In this document: positions 50,841-59,254 of the stretch, one piece after another
Position numbering within the stretch: position 1 is the first letter of the stretch
How the letters are laid out: the number at the start of each line of letters is the position of its first letter
Assembly: GCF_046530675.1 (NCBI RefSeq)
Contig: NZ_CP172558.1
Span: 2,728,001-2,792,000 of the forward strand
Direction: 5' to 3'
Length of the DNA: 64,000 nucleotides
DNA from: Chitinibacter sp046530675
Lineage (GTDB): Bacteria; Pseudomonadota; Gammaproteobacteria; Burkholderiales; Chitinibacteraceae
Notes under the pieces: generated by a model
Told to the model about the DNA's origin: nothing
What the model saw: the letters and a program-made list of their open reading frames with translations, nothing else
Database searches by the model: none
Program-made: the position numbers and the translations under genes

Positions 50841-53800
50841 TCTCTCGTCCTCCCAGCACACGATCCAGCGCCTCAATCAGCGCCACGCTGGGCTTGTCAA
50901 ACCAGATGCCAGCCTCGCCCTCTGCCGGATGCATACCGCGAATAAACAGATACAACACACCGCCAAAATCGCGCTCGTAGTCATAACTTGCACCAAGCCG
51001 AGCCTGCATATGACGATGCCAGGCAATCACATACAACAGATATTGCAAATAATAATGCGCGTCACTCATCGCCTCGGTCAGCTTGTCGCGCCGGTAATCG
51101 GCGTAGGCATTGCCCAGATGATTGGATTTGTAATCGGCAATGTAATACTTACCCTCGTGAACACAGACCAGATCGATCACACCATTCAGATACGCCGTTA
51201 GCTGCTCAGGCTTGAGCCGCTGACTGGCGGCGATAAATTCTGCGGGCACTTGCTGTTCGGCCAATACCCGGCAAAAAGCGGCCAGATCCAGTTTTGGGCA
51301 ATGCATCAGAAACGGCCATTCATTCAGCCTTTGCGCTGCGCTCAGGTCAGCGAGTTTGAAGCCTGCAATACCTAATGGGGTATCGATCACTTCACCCAGC
51401 CATAATGAGACCTGCGGCAATATACCCTGCCCTTCTTCATCCGTCTGCTGCGCGAGCAAGCCAACGCGCTGTAATTGCCGGGCGACCACCGCATCCCAAT
51501 TGCTGCGATCTGGCTGCGCAAAATTCCAGTGCTCGAACATGCCATGCAAGGCCGTTCCGGCGTCGGCGCCGCGCGTAAAAGTAAACCGCAGGGGCAAATC
51601 GGCCTGCGCTTGCGCCAATACTTCGGCGGTCGCCAGCCCATCGTGATCTTCGCCCGTTTCGGCGTGTGCATGCCGCGCCTGCCCGCGTGATAAGGACGAA
51701 AAACTCACCAGCCGCCACGGCGCAGCCAGCATCCGGTTGCGCCAGTGCGCCGTTTGCAATACCACATCATGCTCGGCCTTGATTTGATATTTTTGTGCCC
51801 CGTCACGCCAATCACTTACCGTCGCCCCCAGCCGCGCAAATGCATCGGCCAGTTGCGGCACGCTCCATTCGGCAATCTGATCGCGCAGGCAAATTCCATC
51901 GCGATCAAACAGCACCTGCGCCAGCGGCGCATTCTGCAAACCGGGTTTGGAGAAATGATGCAGATTTTCAAACGCCGGATACGCCAGATACAGCCGGTGC
52001 TTGGCGCGAGTCAGCGCGACATACAGCAAGCGCATTTGTTCGGCGTAGGCTTCAAATTCGGCCGTTTCCAGCGCAGTGGCTTGCTCAGGCGTTCCGGCGT
52101 CAACGCGCAGCTCGCCATTTTCATCGTGAAAAGCAACGAGCCGCGTATCGCGCACCAGCTCTTTTTTGCCCGTCCAGCTCAAGGGGCAGAACACAATCGG
52201 ATATTCCAGACCTTTGGAAGCATGGATCGTCACCAGCTTGACGCGGTCGGCGTCGCTTTCGAGCCGCATCTGCTGCGCTTCGGCCTGCGCGTTCGGCTCG
52301 GCCAGTTGTCGTTCCAGCCACGCCAACAGCAGCGCCGGACTAGGCCGGGCGCGATTTTCGTTCTGGATCAGCTCGGCAACGTGCAGCAAATTGGTCAGGC
52401 GGCGCTCGCCATCGTCAAAAGCGAGCAAGCGCATCGGTGCCTGACTCGTGACCAGCCAGCGTCGGAACATCGCCATAAAGCCCGCTTTGCGCCATTCATC
52501 GCGCAAAGCTTGCAGCATCTCGATCTGGCTTAGCCACGCCGCATCGTCGGCCTGCAGCGCAATCAATTGTTCAACCGAATAACCCATCACCGGGCTAACC
52601 AGCGCGCGGCGCAACAAGGGCGCGCTGGCTGGCTCATTCACCGCTTTAAGCAAAGCCAGCAAGCCCTGCGCCTCGCCCGACTCGAACACACTGCTCCGCG
52701 ATTGTGATACCGACGGCACACCCAGCTGGGTCAGCGCCTTACGCATTTGCGCAGCCTGATGGTGGCTGCTGACCAGCACGGCGATATCGCCGGGCGCAAC
52801 AGAGCGGCCGCCCAGACTGGACTGCAGTTCGGGAGCCAGAATATGCGCGATTTCCTGCGCTACGCCCTGATAACAATCGCGCTCGGCGTATTTGGTTTTG
52901 CTGCTTTGCCAGACAAAAGCATGCACAGCGGCTCTATCGTCGGCGATCTGCAATTTCGACTCGCCGCTTTGCTTGGCCTTGATGTGCGGATGCTTGATCC
53001 GGCTTTCGACAAAAGCATGATCCGGCGCAAACAGCGCGTTTACAAAATCGATAATGCGCGCATCGGAGCGGTAATTGGTATCAATCGAATACTGCCCGAC
53101 CGCCTGAGCGCGCGCGCCCAGATAAGCGTAAACATCAGCGCCACGGAAAGCATAAATCGCCTGTTTCGGATCGCCCACCATAAAAAACGGCAGCACCTCG
53201 CCGTCTAGCGTCGGGCGGCCAAACAGCGTGTCGATAATGGCAAACTGCGTCGGGTCGGTATCCTGAAACTCGTCGACCAGCGCTGCGCGATAACGCTGAT
53301 GCACTTTGGCAATCAGATGCGCCGCACGCGTTTCATCCCGCAGCGCACCAGCCAGCATCGTCAGGCTATCATCGAACGACATTTGTCCGGCCTGAGCCTT
53401 GCGATGCGCCAATTGCTCGCGCAAAAAACGGCCAAAGCGCAGCAGCCAGTGATTGAAATACAGCGCCAGATCCTGCTCCAGCGTTTTGCGCGTATCAAAC
53501 AAATCATCGAGCGCGGCAAAAAAATCATGCTGCGGTACATCATCCTGAAATTTTTTCAGCACTGCGGCATCGAGTTTGCTTTGCGCCAGCGCAGTCAATT
53601 CGGCGGGTAATTGCCAGCGTTCAGTTGCAAAAAATTCGCTGACACGCCCGCCCCACGCCAGATTCGCAGTGAAATCGAGCTTGGCCGTTTTCTTGTAAAT
53701 ACCCGCTTGCCAGCTCGATTGCAGCAGACTGGTGATTTGCGCTGCATCCCAGACCCGGCGCGCCCCCGCCAGCGCCGATTCCCAGCGCTGCTGCAGCACA

Positions 53801-54630
53801 ACCAGCGCCGGTGCCGCGGGTAAATCAAGCAGGTTTGCAGCGTCAAGCCGCGCCAGACTCGCGGCCAGTTTGCCCAGCGTATCGACGTTCACGCCACGAG
53901 TTCGCGGCGCAATGCTGACCGATTGCAAATAATCGACCCAAAATACAGGAGACGGGTATACCTCGCTACGCCAGTAATCCATTGTTATTTGAGCCAATAC
54001 CTCGCCTTCATCACTGATCATTTCACGATCAAAGTCAAATCCGGCTTCAAATGCCTGCTCGGTCAGCAGCCGCTGGCAGAAACTGTGTATCGTCGAAATC
54101 GCCGCCTGATCAAGCGTCGCCAGCGCCAGCCTGAGCTGGTTCAGCAAGGCCTTGGCATCAACACGCGGGTCGTCCCGCACCTGTTGCCAGACTTTCTCGC
54201 AGAATGGTTCAGCCTCATCACCGAGCTTAAAGGGAGAGTCCTGCTCGAAAGTCTGTGCCAGCTGAGCCAGTCGCGTGCGAATACGGTCTTTGAGCTCGGC
54301 CGTCGCCGCCTTGGTAAAAGTCACCAGCAGGATTTGCTCTGGCAACAAACCTCGCGCCGCGTCAAATGAGGGTTGATCCGCATTTTCAGCAGCCCCCAGC
54401 ACGAGTCGCGCATACAGGCCGGTAATATTAAAAGTCTTGCCGGTCCCGGCGGACGCTTCGATCAGATTGCGCCCTGACAAGGAAACCGTGTGGACGTCGA
54501 GGGGCTGTAAATGCAGGGTCGGCTTTAGCCGATCTTCACCCCTGCCTTGATGGACATGGTTGGAGACTGCCGACCCGAGCGCCGCCCCTACAACCGATTC
54601 GACCTGCGAACTGAGATGGTTTTCATTCAT
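50827..54630 (-). CDS. recB: Exodeoxyribonuclease V beta subunit RecB
   Basis: RecB is the 3'-5' helicase and nuclease of RecBCD. The 1267-residue protein has Walker A LIEASAGTGKTFNITGLYAR, helicase motif II ALVDEFQDTDPTQF, motif III GDPKQAIYAFRGAD, motif V VKLVTIHASKGLEYPIVF and motif VI LYVALTRAKHRLYLAY. The C-terminal nuclease domain shows VIDLVCVHEGKYYIADYKSN, with the DxK catalytic residues. The ATG at 54630 behind GGGAGG overlaps the recC stop. Confidence 0.97.
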   Translation of the reverse strand: MNENHLSSQVESVVGAALGSAVSNHVHQGRGEDRLKPTLHLQPLDVHTVSLSGRNLIEASAGTGKTFNITGLYARLVLGAAENADQPSFDAARGLLPEQILLVTFTKAATAELKDRIRTRLAQLAQTFEQDSPFKLGDEAEPFCEKVWQQVRDDPRVDAKALLNQLRLALATLDQAAISTIHSFCQRLLTEQAFEAGFDFDREMISDEGEVLAQITMDYWRSEVYPSPVFWVDYLQSVSIAPRTRGVNVDTLGKLAASLARLDAANLLDLPAAPALVVLQQRWESALAGARRVWDAAQITSLLQSSWQAGIYKKTAKLDFTANLAWGGRVSEFFATERWQLPAELTALAQSKLDAAVLKKFQDDVPQHDFFAALDDLFDTRKTLEQDLALYFNHWLLRFGRFLREQLAHRKAQAGQMSFDDSLTMLAGALRDETRAAHLIAKVHQRYRAALVDEFQDTDPTQFAIIDTLFGRPTLDGEVLPFFMVGDPKQAIYAFRGADVYAYLGARAQAVGQYSIDTNYRSDARIIDFVNALFAPDHAFVESRIKHPHIKAKQSGESKLQIADDRAAVHAFVWQSSKTKYAERDCYQGVAQEIAHILAPELQSSLGGRSVAPGDIAVLVSSHHQAAQMRKALTQLGVPSVSQSRSSVFESGEAQGLLALLKAVNEPASAPLLRRALVSPVMGYSVEQLIALQADDAAWLSQIEMLQALRDEWRKAGFMAMFRRWLVTSQAPMRLLAFDDGERRLTNLLHVAELIQNENRARPSPALLLAWLERQLAEPNAQAEAQQMRLESDADRVKLVTIHASKGLEYPIVFCPLSWTGKKELVRDTRLVAFHDENGELRVDAGTPEQATALETAEFEAYAEQMRLLYVALTRAKHRLYLAYPAFENLHHFSKPGLQNAPLAQVLFDRDGICLRDQIAEWSVPQLADAFARLGATVSDWRDGAQKYQIKAEHDVVLQTAHWRNRMLAAPWRLVSFSSLSRGQARHAHAETGEDHDGLATAEVLAQAQADLPLRFTFTRGADAGTALHGMFEHWNFAQPDRSNWDAVVARQLQRVGLLAQQTDEEGQGILPQVSLWLGEVIDTPLGIAGFKLADLSAAQRLNEWPFLMHCPKLDLAAFCRVLAEQQVPAEFIAASQRLKPEQLTAYLNGVIDLVCVHEGKYYIADYKSNHLGNAYADYRRDKLTEAMSDAHYYLQYLLYVIAWHRHMQARLGASYDYERDFGGVLYLFIRGMHPAEGEAGIWFDKPSVALIEALDRVLGGRENDDC

Positions 54631-57600
54631 TTCATGGCCTCCCACTCAGCCAGATCAGCTTCAAGTGACCTTTCAACCACGCTGGCATTCATCATGCCCA
54701 GTAGCGTTTCACACCACGCAGCAAAATCGGATCGGTGTTCCGAATCTTCATCCAGCGGATCATCCGGCCACAAAAGCTGGATCGCCGCGTCGGCGTATTC
54801 GCCCGGATGGTTGAAATCATCCTGCCATTTTTTTTCGGCTGCCGACCAGCGTTTGGCTTCATCATCAGCATCGACAGCAATCCACGCCAGCGCAGCGCGC
54901 GGGAAAAAAGCTTGTGGCTGTTGCCAGTTGGCGCGGTAAAACGTCAGTAATTGAGCAAGCTGCCGGCGAGCGACTTCGCAAGGGATGGGCGCGTAGCACC
55001 AGACTTTATCGGGAGACAGCGCGCGCGTCTGATCCGGCAGCGCATCGGAGAGCGCGCACAAAGCCAGATGCCGCACCCAGTATTTGAGAATATCGCGCGG
55101 GTACAGGCAACTCCGTGCAATGATCTGGCCTTGCGGGTACAAATCGGCCAGAGTAAGTGCCAATTCGACTTCGATCTGATCGGCTAAATCACCCGGCGCA
55201 GGCGCAATGCTGAGCCGGATAAAGTCGGCCACCACCGGTAATGCTTCCCCCTGCCGATACAGCGGCAAAGCCTCTTTGAGCGCCTGCGCGGCAGCAAGCT
55301 CGCCGCTGATCAATAATTTGCCCGGCGTACCCAGCGGCGCAATGCCTTGCGCTGCGAGCAATGGCGCTGCGGCTGTGCCATATTTTAGCCCCGCATCGCG
55401 CACGGCACGGTCGGCAAAATCGCGCAGATCAAACGGTTCATCATCGGCGAGCGCAGCATCAGCGTCGTCGAGCACCAGATTCGCGCGTTTGCGTAGATAA
55501 AATGCAGCGGGCTTGGCCAGACATTCAACCAGATCGGCCAGGCTGATTTGTGTCGGGGCGGGCTCCAATTCACTTAATTCGTCATTCCGGCACAAGCCGG
55601 AATCCAGAAGCAATGCGGATTGAACCGTTACACTGGATACCGGCGTTGCGTTGAGCGCTTCCGCGGCTTCGCCCAGATTGATCAAACGTACTGCGGCGTC
55701 CCGCTGATTGATTAAACAATTTGCGGCGTCCCGCTGACGGATTAGACAATTTGCGGCGTCCCGCCACAGCGGATTAAACGACTGCCAGCGGGTATTGGCT
55801 TCAAAGCCAATAGGGCTAAAGGCTTGCAGCGGATACTCATGGATTAGTTGTGCATCAGGCAGAGCAAATCCTTTGCTGATGCAGTCAAGCACATCCGACA
55901 CCAGCACCGACGGTGGATAGGCTTCGTTATCGCTCACGCCGCGACCGACCCACGACAGGTACAGCGCATCGCGCGCCGCGAGCAGGATTTCCAGAAACAG
56001 AAAACGGTCGTCCAGCCGGCGTGAACGGTCGCCCAATCGCGGGTTTTGCGCGATCAGATCGAAACCAGCTGCGGCCGGATTGCGCGGAAAATCGGCCTCG
56101 TTCAAGCCCAGCACCGCAATCACGCGGAACGGCAAGCCGCGCATTGGCACCATCGTACAGAAGGTAATCCCGCGCGACATAAAGCCCGAGCCACGGCTGC
56201 TGGTATCAAAACAATGCCGCAGCCAGTCGAGCACAACAACACGCTCGACGGTCTCGTGCAGATCGGCCAGCTCGGCCTCAACAGCAATTTTCACCAGCGA
56301 TTCGCGAATCGCCTGCAGTAGCAGCCGCTCGGCATCGACACTGCCGTCGAACAGCAAAAACGCATCAAGCAACTCCAGCGCCAGTACGCTCCAGTCCGCC
56401 AGACTGCGCGGCGCTTTGAGCTGCTCTCGCCAATGGGTTATGGTCGCAATCAAATCGGCGAGCTTGGCCAGCAAGGCAACTTGCGAGCCTTCCAGATCAT
56501 CCCACGGCGCAAGATCATGCCACAGCGGAATCGCTTCGCCTGCCAACGCCTGCGGCAAAGCAGCACCGAGCAGCAAATTATCAAGCCCGGCGCGCCAGGT
56601 ATTGGCAGCGCCCAGCTCGGCCAGAGCGCCGCCGCCGAGTTGATCGGCAAATTCGGCGCGATGCGCCTCATCGAGCCCCCAGCGTATCCCGGCGGCGGCA
56701 ATCCAGTGCTGCAACACGGCCAGATCATCCGCGGCAATGCCAAACCGCGCTGCCAGTTGCGGCGTTTCGATCAGGCCGAAAATTTCGTCGGCGGTACAAC
56801 GGCTATCGGGCAGATTGAAAAGCTGCAAATAAACCGCAATGGCCGGGCATTCCTGTGCGGTCGTCAGATCGGCAATGTTGTATGGCAACACTGGTGCGCC
56901 TGCCGCTGCTGCGCCGCCGAATACCGCTTCGATCAGCGGCGCATACGGCCCCAGATCGGGCAAAAGTACCGCAATATCGGAAGCCAGCAGGCTCTTGTCA
57001 CGGCTGAGCATATGACAAAGCTGATCGTGCAGCACTTCAACTTCACGCATCGCGCTGTGACAGCTATGAAAAGTCAGCGACCAGTCATCGGGAGCAACAA
57101 TCTGGCGATTGCCCGCATCGCGCGGGTAGAGATTGAGAATATCCGACTGCAGTGTTCGCAGCAGCGTGGTATCGGCAAGACGCTCGCACGGATCGCTAAA
57201 CAGCGGTCCATCACCGCCGACCGACCACGGAAAACGCTCGGTCACGGCGCGGAAAAAATCGCGTCCGGCCTTGCCCATGCTGGCGAGCAGCGGATGGCCG
57301 ATGTCGAGGTATAAAGATTCCTGTGGCTGTTTTTCCAGCTCAGCGCGGGCAAATGCGCGTGGGCTGACAATCGCGCCCCAGTCTTCGCGGCATGGGTTAA
57401 GCAGAAACAGATTCACGTCGATATGCTCGGACAAGGCGCCCAGCACGTCGATATACGCTGGCGGCATGCTGCTGACACCAAACACCGTCAGCCGCTCGGG
57501 CAGGCGTTGTACCAGCACTTGCGGATTTTGCGCCCATTGATCAAACAGCCGGATAAACATTTCGGCGCGATGCGGGATGCTATTTTCCGTATTTTCAGCG

Positions 57601-58142
57601 GCGGATTCAGACTCGATGCTCTGTTTGACTTCCTGCCAAAGCATCGCCTGCCAGGCTTCATCGGCACCCAGACCGACCAGCCGCCCCGCTTCCCATTCAG
57701 CGATCCAGTCGCTGCGAAAAACCAGATATTGATCGAACACGTCGGCGAGCTTGCCCGCCAGCGCCATCCGCCGCCGCGCATCGCCCTCGGCTAAATAAGC
57801 GGCAACAATCGGGCTGGCCTCGCGCGCGCTTGACTCGGTCAACAAACGGAACAATCGCCAGGCCAGCGGACTCGAACTATACGGCGAATCGGCCGGCAGC
57901 CCCGGCATCGCATCCTGCAGCAAACGCCAGATAAACCCCGCCGGCAAGGCAAAATCAACGCCAGAACAAATCCCTACCCGCGCAGCCAGTTGAAAGCGCA
58001 ACCAGCGCTCCATCCCCTTGCTCGAAACAATGATTTTTTCGCTGGCAAACGGATCGGCCAGCGGAACGGCAAACAGCGCCTGCATCAATTCAAACAGGTT
58101 TTCGAGGCGATTGGACTGGTAAATATTTAGGCGGGAAGTCAT
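54627..58142 (-). CDS. recC: Exodeoxyribonuclease V gamma subunit RecC
   Basis: RecC holds the DNA strands apart in RecBCD and recognises Chi. At 1171 residues it is about 50 longer than E. coli RecC (1122). The start MTSRLNIYQSNRLENLFELM is typical, as are IIVSSKGMERWLRFQLA, LPDLGPYAPLIEAVFG and GGITFCTMVPMRGLPF (reading SRGITFCTMVPMRGLPFRVI). An insertion at residues about 787-855 contains three tandem decapeptides (QRDAANCLI type) and, just after, a peptide coded by a palindromic repeat (55584-55603). The insertion is in frame. It is first gene of recC-recB-recD. Confidence 0.95.
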   Translation of the reverse strand: MTSRLNIYQSNRLENLFELMQALFAVPLADPFASEKIIVSSKGMERWLRFQLAARVGICSGVDFALPAGFIWRLLQDAMPGLPADSPYSSSPLAWRLFRLLTESSAREASPIVAAYLAEGDARRRMALAGKLADVFDQYLVFRSDWIAEWEAGRLVGLGADEAWQAMLWQEVKQSIESESAAENTENSIPHRAEMFIRLFDQWAQNPQVLVQRLPERLTVFGVSSMPPAYIDVLGALSEHIDVNLFLLNPCREDWGAIVSPRAFARAELEKQPQESLYLDIGHPLLASMGKAGRDFFRAVTERFPWSVGGDGPLFSDPCERLADTTLLRTLQSDILNLYPRDAGNRQIVAPDDWSLTFHSCHSAMREVEVLHDQLCHMLSRDKSLLASDIAVLLPDLGPYAPLIEAVFGGAAAAGAPVLPYNIADLTTAQECPAIAVYLQLFNLPDSRCTADEIFGLIETPQLAARFGIAADDLAVLQHWIAAAGIRWGLDEAHRAEFADQLGGGALAELGAANTWRAGLDNLLLGAALPQALAGEAIPLWHDLAPWDDLEGSQVALLAKLADLIATITHWREQLKAPRSLADWSVLALELLDAFLLFDGSVDAERLLLQAIRESLVKIAVEAELADLHETVERVVVLDWLRHCFDTSSRGSGFMSRGITFCTMVPMRGLPFRVIAVLGLNEADFPRNPAAAGFDLIAQNPRLGDRSRRLDDRFLFLEILLAARDALYLSWVGRGVSDNEAYPPSVLVSDVLDCISKGFALPDAQLIHEYPLQAFSPIGFEANTRWQSFNPLWRDAANCLIRQRDAANCLINQRDAAVRLINLGEAAEALNATPVSSVTVQSALLLDSGLCRNDELSELEPAPTQISLADLVECLAKPAAFYLRKRANLVLDDADAALADDEPFDLRDFADRAVRDAGLKYGTAAAPLLAAQGIAPLGTPGKLLISGELAAAQALKEALPLYRQGEALPVVADFIRLSIAPAPGDLADQIEVELALTLADLYPQGQIIARSCLYPRDILKYWVRHLALCALSDALPDQTRALSPDKVWCYAPIPCEVARRQLAQLLTFYRANWQQPQAFFPRAALAWIAVDADDEAKRWSAAEKKWQDDFNHPGEYADAAIQLLWPDDPLDEDSEHRSDFAAWCETLLGMMNASVVERSLEADLAEWEAMK
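55584..55603. repeat. ATTCCGGC...GCCGGAAT palindrome inside recC
   Basis: A perfect 8+4+8 palindrome within TCATTCCGGCACAAGCCGGA and a following ATCCAG, a sequence type known as a dispersed repeat in Neisseria (dRS3-like) and other proteobacteria, where it is normally intergenic. Here it is translated in frame as part of RecC (LLDSGLCRNDELSE). Confidence 0.75.
55671..55773. repeat. 30-bp tandem repeats inside recC
   Basis: Units of 30 bases beginning TGCGGCGTCCCGC recur at about 55691, 55721 and 55751, with a partial unit before the first. In RecC they encode the decapeptides RDAAVRLINL, RDAANCLINQ and RDAANCLIRQ. The period is a multiple of three, so the frame is kept. Confidence 0.85.
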
Positions 58143-58306
58143 GGCAAAGTCCGTGGCAGGATGCGGACATTCTAACCGATTTAGGGGCTGACTTTGGGCT
58201 GACAGAATGTTTCGATTATTTGCTGAAACACGATCGTTTTTAAAGCAGCTTGAAAACGAAATTTAAGATTACTATGCCTGAACCGTCGGTTTCGCCCGCC
58301 AGTATT

Positions 58307-58340
58307 GTAGGGTGCACTGAGCGCAGAGAATTGCACGCTC
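58307..58340. repeat. GTAGGGTGCAC-type repeat upstream of recC
   Basis: GTAGGGTGCACTGAGCGCAG then AGAATTGCACGCTC is an imperfect palindrome of the type seen at 48149-48187. It lies in the 294-base gap (58143-58436) between the divergent recC and the solute-binding protein gene; nothing else is recognised there except an AGGAG ribosome site at its end. Confidence 0.6.
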
Positions 58341-58436
58341 CGATTTCCCTTTAATCCGGTATTGCCCTGAGCCACAAAAATGCTTTAATCAAATGAGACG
58401 ATATACAGTCAAACCAGCTATCAGGAGCATGCCATT

Positions 58437-59171
58437 TTGTTGCAGCACCGTTTCATCCAATTCGTCTGCCTCATGCAAATCCTGCTGGGTTCGTTTGCGT
58501 ACGCGCGCGAACCGGTCAAGCTCGCCGTGCTCACGGCCAGCCCACCCAGCAGGATCGACGCCATCGTGCTGACTGAAGTCTACCGGCGAGCCGGGATTCC
58601 TTTAAGATTGATCACGATGCCCGGTTTGCGCGCGAGCGCCGAAGCCGATTCGGGCCGCATCGACGGCGAAGTCGCCCGTGTAAGCAGCTACGGGAAGCAA
58701 TATCCGAACCTGATCCGGGTCGAGCCGCCGATTGACGCACTCACGGTTTCTGCCTACTTCAAAAAAAGCCTGAATGCGCAAATCAAAACCAGGGATGATT
58801 TGAAAAAATACTCCATCGGCTACGTTCGCGGACTCAAAGTACCCGCCGAACTCGTTATGAATTTTCCGAGAGTCCTCGATACCCAGTCGTCCAAATCATT
58901 GGTGCAAATGCTCAATGCGGATCGTTTTGAAGTCATCGTGAACAACAATAGCTCAACTGATTTTTACATCAACCAGATGGGGCTCAAAAATATCGAAAAA
59001 GTCGAGCTCCGGCACGAACCACTGCATCATTATCTGCACAAAAAACACAGCGATCTTGCTCGCATAATCAGCGCGACCATCACCCAAATGATTCAATCTG
59101 GCGAGCTGGCCAAACTGCTCAAACAGGCTGAGTACGAAGTCCTAAGTGGCATCGAGAAAACGCCGGAATAA
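58437..59171 (+). CDS. Periplasmic solute-binding protein (SBP family 3-like)
   Basis: This 244-residue protein resembles the amino-acid type of ABC transporter substrate-binding proteins. It has a signal peptide (HRFIQFVCLMQILLGSFAYA, after MLQ), a first lobe with VYRRAGIPLRLITMPGLRAS and GRIDGEVARVSSYGKQYPNL, and a closing second lobe (SIGYVRGLKVPAELVM). No permease or ATPase gene is next to it, so it may be a stand-alone or signalling receptor. The TTG at 58437 is the start fitting AGGAG; an ATG nearer to it (58428) is in another, short frame. An internal ATG at residue 13 is also possible. Confidence 0.75.
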   Translation: MLQHRFIQFVCLMQILLGSFAYAREPVKLAVLTASPPSRIDAIVLTEVYRRAGIPLRLITMPGLRASAEADSGRIDGEVARVSSYGKQYPNLIRVEPPIDALTVSAYFKKSLNAQIKTRDDLKKYSIGYVRGLKVPAELVMNFPRVLDTQSSKSLVQMLNADRFEVIVNNNSSTDFYINQMGLKNIEKVELRHEPLHHYLHKKHSDLARIISATITQMIQSGELAKLLKQAEYEVLSGIEKTPE

Positions 59172-59254
59172 GCGAATTTACGTTCGGAAAATCCGGCTAA
59201 CTATTTAATTTGCTAAACTCAAACCACACCTCCGCAATCCCCGCCGAGTACCCC

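Noticed and set aside
51745..52533. 262-codon plus-strand frame within recB
   Set aside because: It is a shadow of RecB helicase motifs V and VI; rich in Arg/Gln/Ala as expected of an antisense frame.
55671..55773. Possible short CRISPR array
   Set aside because: The units are directly adjacent, with no spacers, and are in frame within recC.
56433..57314. 293-codon plus-strand frame within recC
   Set aside because: Antisense shadow of a well-supported RecC region.
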